Assembly: GCA_963675945.1 (NCBI GenBank)
Contig: OY780932.1
Location: 3,410,001-3,474,000, forward strand
Direction of reading: 5' to 3'
DNA length: 64,000 nt
DNA from: G963556115 sp963675945
GTDB taxonomy: Bacteria > Planctomycetota > SZUA-567
Part shown: piece by piece, positions 56,041-63,976 of the stretch
Layout of the letters: every line of letters begins with the position of its first letter
Numbering within the stretch: the first letter of the stretch is position 1
Program-made: the position numbers and the translations under genes
Notes under the pieces: model-generated
What the model saw: only the letters and a program-made list of their open reading frames with translations
Told to the model about the DNA's origin: nothing
The model's database searches: none

Positions 56041-58017
56041 TTAAACATCCAGACTAAACAGACTATCATCCTCTCCATCGGTTGAATACTTTCCAAACTT
56101 GAGATCAATTTCAATACGCAAGTTTATACTCTTTACAAACTCAGCTTGTGCATCAGGGAAAGACTCCAATTTTCGCCGAGCCAGATACTCAAACCGATGA
56201 ATAAGATGCTCTAGCAACTTCTCTTTATTTGGACCAAATTTATTATGCAATAATCCATCAGAGCCAAAGCCCATATCAACCAGCATCTGGTCAACATTCT
56301 CATCATCAGAGTCTTCAATAAGATCTATACTCGGCTTCGGTACCGGTACCGTCTCAACCCCTACGACATAATCATCGCCATCAACCTCTGACTCAATATA
56401 CTCAATATCAGATTTCAGATCATCAAACAAATCATCAGATTGATCGGAATAGAGTTCTCCATTATGCAACTCACTAGGATCTATCTCAGTCATCGTACCA
56501 GCATTATTAAAATCAAAAGCATTCAAACTCGGCTCTGAAACTTCAGCGGCTGCCGCCTCCTCCTCCTCAACATCGAACTCACTATCAATATCGAAAGCAG
56601 ATTCCATCAAATCACCGATTGATCCACTCTCAAGTGTATCACTACTCTCTTCAAGCGAGCTTATAGCCTCATTGAGCGCGTCTTCCAATTCACTCTCTTC
56701 CTGCTCATCCAAGCCAGAGAAAGAACTATCACTTGTAAGATCATCTAGTAATGAATCAAGATCCTCATCAGAATCTAAATCTGATGATACGTCGTCAAAA
56801 TCAAAACTATCATCATCATTATTCTTGGCATTCACAACATTTTCCTCCGGTTTCAAACTATCAGCGGTATTATCAACATAAAAAGAATCATCCCCTGCAT
56901 CACTCTCAGCAAAATCCAAGATATTGCTGAATTCATCCACTTCATCACTACTCAAATCATCTTCATCCGCGTAGTCAAAGAGAGAGTCATCCCAAGAACC
57001 TTCTTCTTCTTCCTCTGCCTCAGCCGCATCAGACTCACCCGGCCGGAACTCTTCACGGCACTCTGCCAAGAGCGCAGACAGATCCTCTTCTTCTTCTTCC
57101 TCTGCCTCAGCCTCGTCAGACTCACCCGGCCGGAACTCTTCACGACACTCTGCCAAGAGCGCAGACAAGTCCTCTTCTTCTTCCTCAATCTCGTCAGACT
57201 CACCCGGCCGAAACTCTTCACGGCACTCTGCCAAGAGCGCAGACAAGTCCTCTTCTTCTGCCTCTGCCTCAGCCTCATCAGACTCACCAGGGCGAAACTC
57301 TTCACGGCACTCTGCCAAGAGCGCAGACAGATCTTCTTCCTCTGCCTCAGCAGACTCACCCGGCCGGAACTCTTCACGACACTCTGCCAAGAGCGCAGAC
57401 AGATCCTCTTCTTCTTCCTCTGCCTCAGCCTCGTCAGACTCACCCGGCCGGAACTCTTCACGGCACTCTGCCAAGAGCGCAGACAGATCCTCTTCTTCTG
57501 CCTCAGCAGACTCACCCGGCCGGAACTCTTCACGGCACTCTGCCAAGAGCGCAGACAAGTCCTCTTCTTCTGCCTCTGCCTCAGCCTCATCAGACTCACC
57601 AGGGCGAAACTCTTCACGGCACTCTGCCAAGAGCGCAGACAGATCTTCTTCCTCTGCCTCAGCAGACTCACCCGGCCGGAACTCTTCACGACACTCTGCC
57701 AAGAGCGCAGACAGATCCTCTTCTTCTTCCTCTGCCTCAGCCTCGTCAGACTCACCCGGCCGGAACTCTTCACGGCACTCTGCCAAGAGCGCAGACAGAT
57801 CTTCTTCCTCTGCCTCAGGTTCTACTCTATCCCCGGTACTGGTAGACGCCGACTTAGGATCAATCGACGTACTCACCGTCGCCGCACCAGCACTGTTACC
57901 CTCTAATGCAGTTACATCTCGAAACAACTCATCACCATACTTATGATCTTTCCACTCTTTTTCAAGTTGGAAAATTGCATCTGCAAAAATATTATCAATT
58001 GTACGGCTCTGACGCAT
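56041..58017 (-). CDS. Acidic protein with ten tandem 19-residue core repeats
   Basis: About 658 residues, extremely acidic. After a ~65-residue N-terminal region (RTIDNIFADAIFQLEKEW) come ten copies of EDLSALLAECREEFRPGES, joined by acidic linkers of 4-10 residues (DEAEAEEE, AEAE, DEAEAEAE, DEIEEE). An Asp/Ser/Glu-rich region (~330-560) and a more ordered C-terminus (~585-658; LLEHLIHRFEYLARRKLESFP) follow. No signal peptide or membrane segment. I prefer the ATG at 58017, with GGGAG and AAGG upstream, over the GTG at 58065. Function unknown. Confidence 0.8.
   Translation of the reverse strand: MRQSRTIDNIFADAIFQLEKEWKDHKYGDELFRDVTALEGNSAGAATVSTSIDPKSASTSTGDRVEPEAEEEDLSALLAECREEFRPGESDEAEAEEEEEDLSALLAECREEFRPGESAEAEEEDLSALLAECREEFRPGESDEAEAEAEEEDLSALLAECREEFRPGESAEAEEEDLSALLAECREEFRPGESDEAEAEEEEEDLSALLAECREEFRPGESAEAEEEDLSALLAECREEFRPGESDEAEAEAEEEDLSALLAECREEFRPGESDEIEEEEEDLSALLAECREEFRPGESDEAEAEEEEEEDLSALLAECREEFRPGESDAAEAEEEEEGSWDDSLFDYADEDDLSSDEVDEFSNILDFAESDAGDDSFYVDNTADSLKPEENVVNAKNNDDDSFDFDDVSSDLDSDEDLDSLLDDLTSDSSFSGLDEQEESELEDALNEAISSLEESSDTLESGSIGDLMESAFDIDSEFDVEEEEAAAAEVSEPSLNAFDFNNAGTMTEIDPSELHNGELYSDQSDDLFDDLKSDIEYIESEVDGDDYVVGVETVPVPKPSIDLIEDSDDENVDQMLVDMGFGSDGLLHNKFGPNKEKLLEHLIHRFEYLARRKLESFPDAQAEFVKSINLRIEIDLKFGKYSTDGEDDSLFSLDV
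57001..57813 (-). repeat. Tandem repeat array inside the acidic protein gene
   Basis: Ten near-identical coding units, 69-87 bases each, differing mainly in the number of Glu/Ala codons in the linker. Linker types alternate in a higher-order pattern (long-short-AEA-short, then long-short-AEA), indicating duplication of blocks of about four units by recombination or slippage. Confidence 0.9.
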
Positions 58018-58193
58018 TACCTTCAAACTCCCACCTAGTAGTATATTCAGAGGAATCCAAACCACAAAGAACTAACCGGCGCCAACTCTAAATATACAAA
58101 ACAACACTTTTTTTTAATTATTATATTATAACTTTTTTCATAAAAAAACCAAAACTCTTTTCGTACTTTACGAAAAAATAGCTAAAGTCAGAT

Positions 58194-58236
58194 AAAAATT
58201 GTGGGGCACTCCGCAATAGAGCGCCCCACAATTTTT
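58194..58236 (-). terminator. Strong terminator after the solute-binding-like gene
   Basis: Stem AAAAATTGTGGGGC / GCCCCACAATTTTT (14 bp), with CTC/GAG pairing further inside the loop, and T-rich on either strand. It lies 25 bases after the stop of the leftward gene. Confidence 0.85.
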
Positions 58237-58260
58237 ACCTAAAAAATGACATCAAGGTCT

Positions 58261-59181
58261 TCACTTTGCCCCAGCCGCCTCGGCAAAAGCAATATTGACG
58301 AATTTATCATAGTCAATTGGCGTCGCCAATTTTCCAAGATTCTCCTGAAAGTAACTCTGTATCTTCTTCAGATCGTCGAGTACCGGCATTAATTCATGAG
58401 TTGTAATTCTATCGACAGGTTCGGTAAGAACCTTCTCAATAACATCCACGTCCTGCCCTAGGAAATCAGCACCGACAACAGCCGCCTCCTTTGGATTATT
58501 CTGAATATAAATACCAGCTTTGACCAATAGATTAATAAACTCCTGTACCGCTTCCTTATCCTCCAATGCCGGCTCACGCATCACCAAAACACAACAAGGA
58601 TGATTAGGCCAGATATCCTTGGAAAGCGCCATAACCTTGCCGATTCCCATCTTCTCAACCTGACTACCAAACGGCTCAGCAACGATAAAACCTGCAAGCT
58701 CGCCTTCTTCATCCCATTCCACCGCCTCAGGAATCTGCCCCGGAGCCATAACCTCTATCTGTACATCCTTACCTGGACCCATTTCCAGACCTTTGGCTTT
58801 GAGTAATTTATGGAACAACAGGGTATGGATCGACAACTGATACGGAAATACCACAATCTTACCTTTGAAATCACTCAGCGACTTTACCCCGCCCGAATTG
58901 CTTGACGCAATAATCGAACCATTCTTATGACCGAGCAAAACAAGCTGAATATCTGCTCCCGAAATAAAGAGTTCCATAGCAAATGGTGCAAGAATAAAAG
59001 CACCATCAACCTCTTTATTACGCAAAGCATCTCCTATCTCATTCCAACCTACCTTTTTTACAGGCTCAATTGTACATTTCTCAAGGCTGGCAATTCCTTT
59101 GTTCTCCATATCTTTTGCCACCCCAAGTACCAGATGATCAGTAATTGGAAGGTGTGCAATCTTCAGTGCCTTCTTACTCAT
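58261..59181 (-). CDS. NrtA/SsuA/TauA-type solute-binding-like protein without signal peptide
   Basis: 306 residues with the periplasmic-binding-protein fold of nitrate/sulfonate/taurine or thiamine-precursor type: LKIAHLPITDHLVLGVAKD at the start, VDGAFILAPFAMELFISGADIQLV, FKGKIVVFPYQLSIHTLLFHKLL, and a hinge then AGFIVAEPFGSQVEKMG. The protein begins MSKKALKIAHLP, with no signal peptide or lipobox, so it would remain in the cytoplasm unless anchored. No permease or ATPase gene is adjacent. ATG with AGGAG. Ligand unknown. Confidence 0.8.
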   Translation of the reverse strand: MSKKALKIAHLPITDHLVLGVAKDMENKGIASLEKCTIEPVKKVGWNEIGDALRNKEVDGAFILAPFAMELFISGADIQLVLLGHKNGSIIASSNSGGVKSLSDFKGKIVVFPYQLSIHTLLFHKLLKAKGLEMGPGKDVQIEVMAPGQIPEAVEWDEEGELAGFIVAEPFGSQVEKMGIGKVMALSKDIWPNHPCCVLVMREPALEDKEAVQEFINLLVKAGIYIQNNPKEAAVVGADFLGQDVDVIEKVLTEPVDRITTHELMPVLDDLKKIQSYFQENLGKLATPIDYDKFVNIAFAEAAGAK

Positions 59182-59394
59182 TTAACATCTCCTAAATATT
59201 TAAATAATACACTAATGCCAGGATAGATATTAGCGACTGCTACGCTAGCCCTCTGCTATAGCAAAACACAATTTCTGGAAAAAGGCAAGTTTTTTTCCAA
59301 CATTATCAATCTTTTTTTATAGTAGTATATACGAAGCTTGAACCCATAATTTGAACTGCTACAGTATCATGGTCAGTATTTGCCAAAAATTACT

Positions 59395-59472
59395 GAAAAA
59401 AAACAAGTCCCTTCTAGGGGGGGGGTTAGAAGGGACTCCAACATTACAGCGATACAGTTCAAAACTATTATA
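59395..59472 (-). ncRNA. Candidate small RNA ending in a terminator with a C9 loop
   Basis: On the minus strand, TATAAT (59472-59467) precedes ~65 bases ending in a hairpin: AGTCCCTTCTA / TAGAAGGGACT (11 bp) with loop ACCCCCCCCC, then TGTTTTTTTTC. The hairpin and U-tract are clear. The promoter is only a good -10 with no clear -35, so the unit could instead be an attenuated leader of the gene at 58261-59181. Confidence 0.45.
59406..59437 (-). terminator. Rho-independent terminator with C9 loop
   Basis: An 11-bp perfect stem and ten-base loop containing nine C on the minus strand, followed by TGTTTTTTTT. No gene stop lies just upstream on this strand, so it must end a non-coding transcript or attenuate the downstream gene. 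Confidence 0.8.
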
Positions 59473-59804
59473 GGGGGAAGTCTTAAACCAACACTGAACG
59501 CATTTTTAGTGTAAAGCCGATCAAATCTGCTTTACATCTAAAAGGATACTGTATTTACCAAAACATGTCAACAATTTTTCAACATTTTATCCATATATCC
59601 CCAATATGTTTAGTAACCACACAACATATTGTATTTCAGTCAGTTATAATAATTACCGCCAAATATCAGTCTTGTTTACAAAAATATTTTCGAAACATAT
59701 TAGCCTTTTTACCAATTGTTTACTATAATAACCCAGATAAATGACTTGAATTACCTGTCAAAACTAGCAATTTAACCAGCAATTATTTTGACTCAGGAGA
59801 TGAT

Positions 59805-60347
59805 ATGATCCAGGAATGGAAAGAAAAACTCAAAACTCAGATTGATTTTTTACGCGGTGATTTTACTCTAGCTTCCGGTAAGAAGAGTGATTTCTATTTC
59901 AATGGCAAGACCTCAACCCTAAGGCCTCTCGGCTTGAATCTAACCGCCAAACTCCTTCTGGAGATGCTCAAAGACAAGGGAATTAACCGTGTCGGCGGCA
60001 TGACCCTCGGCGCTGATGCGATGATCGGCGCAGTCGTCGCTCTCAGCTTTGATGACGGCACCCCATACGAAGGCTTTATTGTACGCAAAGAACCCAAAGG
60101 GCACGGTACCGGTCAGTGGATAGAGGGTCCCGAACTCAAACCAGGCGACAAAGTAGCTATCCTTGAAGACGTCGTCACTACCGGCGGCAGCTCCATCAAA
60201 GCCATCGACAGAGTTCTTGAGACCTGCCCGGAGGTCGAGATTGTCGGAGTCTTTGCTTTAGTAGACAGACTGGATGGCGGCGAAGCAGCCCTGGCGGAGA
60301 AGGGTTATAAGCTCTACTCAATCTTTACCAAGGATGATCTACTCTAA
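59805..60347 (+). CDS. pyrE: Orotate phosphoribosyltransferase
   Basis: De novo pyrimidine synthesis enzyme forming OMP from orotate and PRPP. 180 residues. The N-terminal FTLASGKKSDFYFNGKTSTL is characteristic of PyrE, and the PRPP-binding motif is VAILEDVVTTGGSSIKAID (~120-140). ATG with CAGGAGATG. It begins a rightward pyrE-nfo-TSUP run with short gaps. Confidence 0.95.
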   Translation: MIQEWKEKLKTQIDFLRGDFTLASGKKSDFYFNGKTSTLRPLGLNLTAKLLLEMLKDKGINRVGGMTLGADAMIGAVVALSFDDGTPYEGFIVRKEPKGHGTGQWIEGPELKPGDKVAILEDVVTTGGSSIKAIDRVLETCPEVEIVGVFALVDRLDGGEAALAEKGYKLYSIFTKDDLL

Positions 60348-60370
60348 GTGCCCAAGTTCAAGGATGAATA

Positions 60371-61216
60371 ATGCAGCGATTCGGTGTACATGTTTCGATT
60401 TCCGGAGGAGTTGACCAAGCCCCTAAACGCGCCCAGCAACTTGGATGTGATACTTTTCAAATATTTGTCAGTAATCCACGTTCATGGGCGGCACCGGAGA
60501 TAACCGACCAACAGGTCGAGCTATTCAAAGAAGAGGTTAGCAACAGGTCGCTGGCTCCGGTCATCGTACATACCACCTACCTGCCCAATCTGGCAAATCC
60601 CGAGAGTCAAGCGCAGCGTAAAGCTATTGAGCACACCAAACTGCAATATCTCGCTGCTGGCCAGCTGGGCGCGTCGTATATTATTCTCCACCCCGGCAGC
60701 CACAAAAAGGTCGGACTTGATAAAGGTATAAGCCAACTCAGTTCCGCACTACGCGAGATCACCCACGAAATCCCAAACGGGCCGATGTGGCTGCTGGAGA
60801 ATACTGCGGGTGGCGGCAGCACTATCGGCAAGACCACGCAAGAGCTCAGCGCCATCTTTTCCGGCTGCGACCTCGGCGCAGAGAAGATCGGAGTCTGTTT
60901 TGACACCTGCCACGCCTTTGCCAGCGGCATCGACCTCCGAAACAAGACGGCCTTTCCCCGCTTCTGCCGCGAACTTGAAGCCGGTATGTATCCGGGGGCG
61001 GTAAAGCTGATACACCTCAATGACAGCCTCTTCGGCCTCGATAGCGGAAAAGACCGCCACCAGCATATCGGACTGGGCAATATCGGCGAAATCGGTATGA
61101 GGAATATCCTCAAGTCAAAATACGCCCGTAACCTGCCGATCATCCTGGAGACACCGGTGAATGCCGAACGTAACGACATCGCTAATCTACAGGCAGCCAG
61201 AGACCTGGCTGAGTGA
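60371..61216 (+). CDS. nfo: Endonuclease IV (AP endonuclease)
   Basis: Base-excision-repair enzyme cutting abasic sites, 281 residues. It has a TIM barrel with a trinuclear zinc site: RFGVHVSISGGVDQAPKRA (H), IILHPGSHKK, WLLENTAGGGSTIG (E), GVCFDTCHAFASGID (D and H), LIHLNDSLFGLDSGKDRHQHIGLGNIG (H-D-H), and ILETPV (E). All metal ligands are present. ATG with AAGGATG. 23 bases after pyrE. Confidence 0.96.
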   Translation: MQRFGVHVSISGGVDQAPKRAQQLGCDTFQIFVSNPRSWAAPEITDQQVELFKEEVSNRSLAPVIVHTTYLPNLANPESQAQRKAIEHTKLQYLAAGQLGASYIILHPGSHKKVGLDKGISQLSSALREITHEIPNGPMWLLENTAGGGSTIGKTTQELSAIFSGCDLGAEKIGVCFDTCHAFASGIDLRNKTAFPRFCRELEAGMYPGAVKLIHLNDSLFGLDSGKDRHQHIGLGNIGEIGMRNILKSKYARNLPIILETPVNAERNDIANLQAARDLAE

Positions 61217-61234
61217 CTCAGAATTGGATTTATT

Positions 61235-61996
61235 ATGCATACAGACTTATTTGTTATCGATCCCTACTTCGGCTGGATCTTATTTGGCCTGGCCGGAGTT
61301 ATAGTTGGCTCAGAAAAGGGTGGTCTGGCCGGTATCGGCATTCTGGCGATCCCAATTATGGCGAGTATCTTCCCGGCAGCGCGCTCTGTCGGCATCCTCC
61401 TGCCGCTGCTTATCTGCGGCGACATTCTGGGGATCTACTTCTACCGCAAGAGTGTAGTCATCAGCGAAGTACTCAAAGCCCTGCCCCTGGTCATCATCGG
61501 CATAGTCTGCGGCTACCTGGTTCTCAAATATTATCCTATCGACGACACCGGACTCAAACGCCTCATCGGCGCCATCGTCCTCTTCATGCTTATCTTCTCG
61601 GAGTGGCAGCGGCGCCAGAACTCCGGCAAGCTCCCAGAGCGCAACCTGATCATCATGATAAGCCTGGCCTTTCTCGGTGGTTTCACCTCGATGCTGGCCA
61701 ATGCCGCCGGGCCGGTGCTCACCCTCTACCTCCTTTACCTCGGCATGAACAAGGAAGAATTCATGGGGGTTCGCTCCTGGATCTTCCTGGTACTCAACGG
61801 CATTAAAATCCCTTTCCATGTCGACCTGGGCAATATCACCCTTGAATCTCTACATATGGATCTGTACATCATTCCGGCCATCGCCCTCGGTTTCTTCCTG
61901 GGCTTCAAACTACTCAAACGCCTCCCCGAGCGCAGTTTCAATATCATTATCAAAGCCCTGGCCTGTGTCGCCTGCCTGAAGCTGCTCTTTTTCTAA
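61235..61996 (+). CDS. TSUP-family permease (TauE/SafE sulfite exporter type)
   Basis: A 253-residue membrane protein with about eight hydrophobic segments arranged as an inverted repeat, as in the TauE/SafE (TSUP) family that transports sulfite, sulfoacetate and related organosulfur anions. Conserved portions: GLAGVIVGSEKGGLAGIG in the first half and SLAFLGGFTSMLANAAGPVLTLYLL in the second. Substrate unknown. ATG start 18 bases after nfo. Confidence 0.88.
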   Translation: MHTDLFVIDPYFGWILFGLAGVIVGSEKGGLAGIGILAIPIMASIFPAARSVGILLPLLICGDILGIYFYRKSVVISEVLKALPLVIIGIVCGYLVLKYYPIDDTGLKRLIGAIVLFMLIFSEWQRRQNSGKLPERNLIIMISLAFLGGFTSMLANAAGPVLTLYLLYLGMNKEEFMGVRSWIFLVLNGIKIPFHVDLGNITLESLHMDLYIIPAIALGFFLGFKLLKRLPERSFNIIIKALACVACLKLLFF

Positions 61997-62027
61997 AAGT
62001 ATAACATTAAAAAGCGATTAAAAGGAG

Positions 62028-62055
62028 TTGACAACACCCCTCAAAATCTTAGAAT
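62028..62055 (+). promoter_or_regulatory. Sigma70-type promoter of the tRNA-Leu gene
   Basis: TTGACA (62028-62033) and TAGAAT (62050-62055) with a 16-base spacer, ~30 bases before the mature tRNA. Confidence 0.75.
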
Positions 62056-62090
62056 GTACAGACACATTTAAAGTAGTTCAAAATAATAAT

Positions 62091-62176
62091 GCCGGGGTGG
62101 CGGAATGGCAGACGCGAGAGATTCAAAATCTCTTATCCATTAGGGTGTGGGGGTTCAAATCCCCCCCCCGGCACCA
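62091..62176 (+). tRNA. tRNA-Leu (anticodon CAA)
   Basis: Class II tRNA with encoded CCA. Acceptor GCCGGGG pairs with CCCCGGC, anticodon stem AGAGA/TCTCT with loop TTCAAAA (anticodon CAA, reads UUG), long variable arm, and T-arm GGGGG-TTCAAAT-CCCCC. Its 3' half overlaps the end of the integrase gene on the other strand, as at integration sites of tRNA-targeting elements. Confidence 0.95.
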
Positions 62177-63601
62177 ATCTGTATCATTAAGACCAATACT
62201 ATTAGCATCGTCTAAAACACTGTTTTTTACAGTGTTTTTTCTTTTATGGTAAGCACTTACGTTGATTTCTGAATCTTTTCTGTTATTGGCTGATTGTCCA
62301 GAGTTGTCCAGACAGTTTTTGGCATTGTGTGCAGAAATAGGCAGTTTTTCGCCACCTCTAAAAATCAAATTATCTGATACGCATTCAACTTCATCTGTCC
62401 CGGTTGCAGTATTTTCATTCGATAATGGTTTTATTTCTGGCAATGCTGCAATTGCTTGCCGCTTATCTGTAATCATAATATGAGTGTATGCCCGCATTGT
62501 TAGATTTATGTCACTATGTCTCATAAGTCGCTGCTCTGTCTGTGGTAAGAGACCGCTTCTGGCAAGCCTTGAGCAATAAGTATGCCTCAAGCTGTGAAAA
62601 TCACACTTCCCGAAGTCATTAATATATTCAATGCCAGCTGCCTCAAGGTCTTTTTGTACCATATAATACCCTTTTTTTCCCATTTTTGGGAAAGCTTTTG
62701 CTTTTGGCAGCTCTGGATTCGATTGAAAGTAAGTATTTATAGCTTCTGACAGCGATTGTTGTAGTGGCAGGGTGTCAGTTAGGTTGTTTTTAGAGTTTAT
62801 ATCACGTACAGTAACAGTTTTTGTTTCGAAATCGAAATCATCTCTAACCAGTGTACGGATTTCATTGTGACGTAATCCTGTTGTTAGTGCTAGCTGATAG
62901 ACTAGTGATCTTTCATAACCATTCAGGCCGGAGTATGTCTTTTCAGATTGTTCTGCTGCTGGTATAAGGGCAGCAAGTTCTAACTCTGTTAATGCCCTGC
63001 GTTGTTCAGTATTACCTGAATTTAGAGGCAGTGGTTTGATTGCTGCGACAGGATTGTCAGGTATTCGGTTGTTTTCAACTAACCACCTACAGAACTGTTT
63101 GAGTGCTTGCAGATAATGGTTGCATGATTTCGCTGATAATGCTTGATTCTGGTACTGTTGAGATATCCACCTGTCAACCTTTGAGGCTGAAATATCGTGT
63201 ATGAATATAAGCGAATTTTCAGTAATAATTCTGGATATCCTGAAACGTTGCTTTCTTATTCTCTCTGGCTTTAAATTTCCTTTTGCTGATTGACTCTCCT
63301 GATATTCAAGAAAGTCCTCAAGATGAGCCTTGAGAGTCTTGGATTTCTCAAGTTGGGATTGTGATAACAAGCCATGCTTAACAAGTTTTTGTTTTATCCG
63401 CTCCGGCAAGTTTTCTAACCAGTCACTGAGTTCTCGATCTGGTCGCTCACCTGATACCATACATGCATCAAGGGTTTTAATATTCTCCTCAAGCCTCAAG
63501 CTTGCTCTGCGGTCGGTGTAGGCTACCAGTCGTAATCTACCACCGATTTTAAGGTGAAGGTCTATTAAATATTTCCCGTTGTTCTGCTTTGTCAAACTCA
63601 T
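62123..63601 (-). CDS. Tyrosine site-specific recombinase (integrase)
   Basis: Phage/genomic-island integrase of 492 residues. The core-binding domain spans ~100-190 and the catalytic domain ~205-385. Catalytic residues: Arg in LTTGLRHNEIRTL, HSLRHTYCSRLA (H-x-x-R), LMRHSDINLTMRAYTH (H and Tyr). The C-terminal ~100 residues are not conserved, and the last ~13 (GDLNPHTLMDKRF) are encoded by the complementary strand of the tRNA-Leu 3' half. ATG with GAGG upstream. It reads toward the tRNA, placing one attachment site in the tRNA gene. Confidence 0.93.
   Translation of the reverse strand: MSLTKQNNGKYLIDLHLKIGGRLRLVAYTDRRASLRLEENIKTLDACMVSGERPDRELSDWLENLPERIKQKLVKHGLLSQSQLEKSKTLKAHLEDFLEYQESQSAKGNLKPERIRKQRFRISRIITENSLIFIHDISASKVDRWISQQYQNQALSAKSCNHYLQALKQFCRWLVENNRIPDNPVAAIKPLPLNSGNTEQRRALTELELAALIPAAEQSEKTYSGLNGYERSLVYQLALTTGLRHNEIRTLVRDDFDFETKTVTVRDINSKNNLTDTLPLQQSLSEAINTYFQSNPELPKAKAFPKMGKKGYYMVQKDLEAAGIEYINDFGKCDFHSLRHTYCSRLARSGLLPQTEQRLMRHSDINLTMRAYTHIMITDKRQAIAALPEIKPLSNENTATGTDEVECVSDNLIFRGGEKLPISAHNAKNCLDNSGQSANNRKDSEINVSAYHKRKNTVKNSVLDDANSIGLNDTDWCRGGDLNPHTLMDKRF
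62135..62176. other. Likely attachment site (att) within tRNA-Leu 3' end
   Basis: The junction between chromosome and integrated element should lie in the tRNA 3' half, since int overlaps it and the tRNA is intact. The exact core cannot be set because the opposite end of the element is beyond the window. Confidence 0.5.
62214..62245 (+). terminator. Terminator downstream of tRNA-Leu
   Basis: AAAACACTGT / ACAGTGTTTT (10-bp stem, five-T loop) followed by TTCTTTT on the plus strand, ~40 bases after the tRNA and inside the 3' end of the integrase gene on the other strand. Confidence 0.8.
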
Positions 63602-63669
63602 TTTAAGCCTCTTTAAATTTGTATTATATCTATATGATGATTATAGTATACCACCTGATTAGTATGATA

Positions 63670-63897
63670 TCAAATTGTATCTTTTAAGCTTTCCCATTTT
63701 TGTTGATTAGGGCAGCCATGATCAATCCATTTTTCAAGTTCAGCTTTCTGCCATAAGACACGACTGCCTAGCTGTCTTGGTTTTGGTAATTTTCCTTCGC
63801 TTCTGAGGCTGTAAAATAAGCTCCGACCGATTCCAAGTAGTTTGGCTGCTTCTGCTGCTGATAGTAGTGCTGGTGCAATTGTTGTTGATGTATTCAT
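63670..63897 (-). CDS. AlpA/excisionase-type helix-turn-helix protein
   Basis: 75-residue DNA-binding protein with the MerR/Xis-type winged helix seen in AlpA regulators and excisionases: LLSAAEAAKLLGIGRSLFYSL followed by GKLPKPRQLGSRVLWQKAELEKWI. These usually control integrase expression or direct excision. ATG with AAGGA upstream. Located 68 bases before the integrase gene on the same strand, consistent with an xis-int pair. Confidence 0.88.
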   Translation of the reverse strand: MNTSTTIAPALLSAAEAAKLLGIGRSLFYSLRSEGKLPKPRQLGSRVLWQKAELEKWIDHGCPNQQKWESLKDTI

Positions 63898-63959
63898 GTA
63901 TTTAGTTCCTTAGCTCAACGGGGGAATATTCCTTGTCTCAAGGGGGTCGGGAAAAACGA

Positions 63960-63976
63960 CTACTCAATCTTGAGTA
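63960..63976. promoter_or_regulatory. Short inverted repeat near the element's regulatory region
   Basis: TACTCAA and TTGAGTA flank TC, ~65 bases upstream of the AlpA-type gene. A possible operator; nothing further can be seen before the window ends. Confidence 0.3.

Larger units (their letters stand above)
59182..59804. other. Long intergenic region upstream of pyrE
   Basis: About 620 A+T-rich bases between divergent genes, without a credible coding frame. It contains the C9-loop terminator hairpin described separately, a pair of 9-base inverted repeats around it (TTTGAACTG at 59350 and CAGTTCAAA at 59455), and TATAAT at 59724-59729, which may be the pyrE -10 box. Confidence 0.6.

Noticed and set aside
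56952..57773. 273-codon open frame of Arg/Ser/Leu-rich repeats on the minus strand
   Set aside because: It is a shifted frame of the acidic repeat gene; the repeats keep the other frame open by periodicity. No start signal.
57001..57813. Possible CRISPR array (regular repeats)
   Set aside because: The repeats are coding, lack unique spacers and stay in frame throughout.
61213..61806. 197-codon plus-strand open frame overlapping the TSUP permease gene
   Set aside because: Arg/His/Pro-rich shifted frame; the permease frame has clear membrane segments and family motifs.
62028..62252. 74-codon open frame across tRNA-Leu
   Set aside because: It reads through the promoter and tRNA; no independent support.
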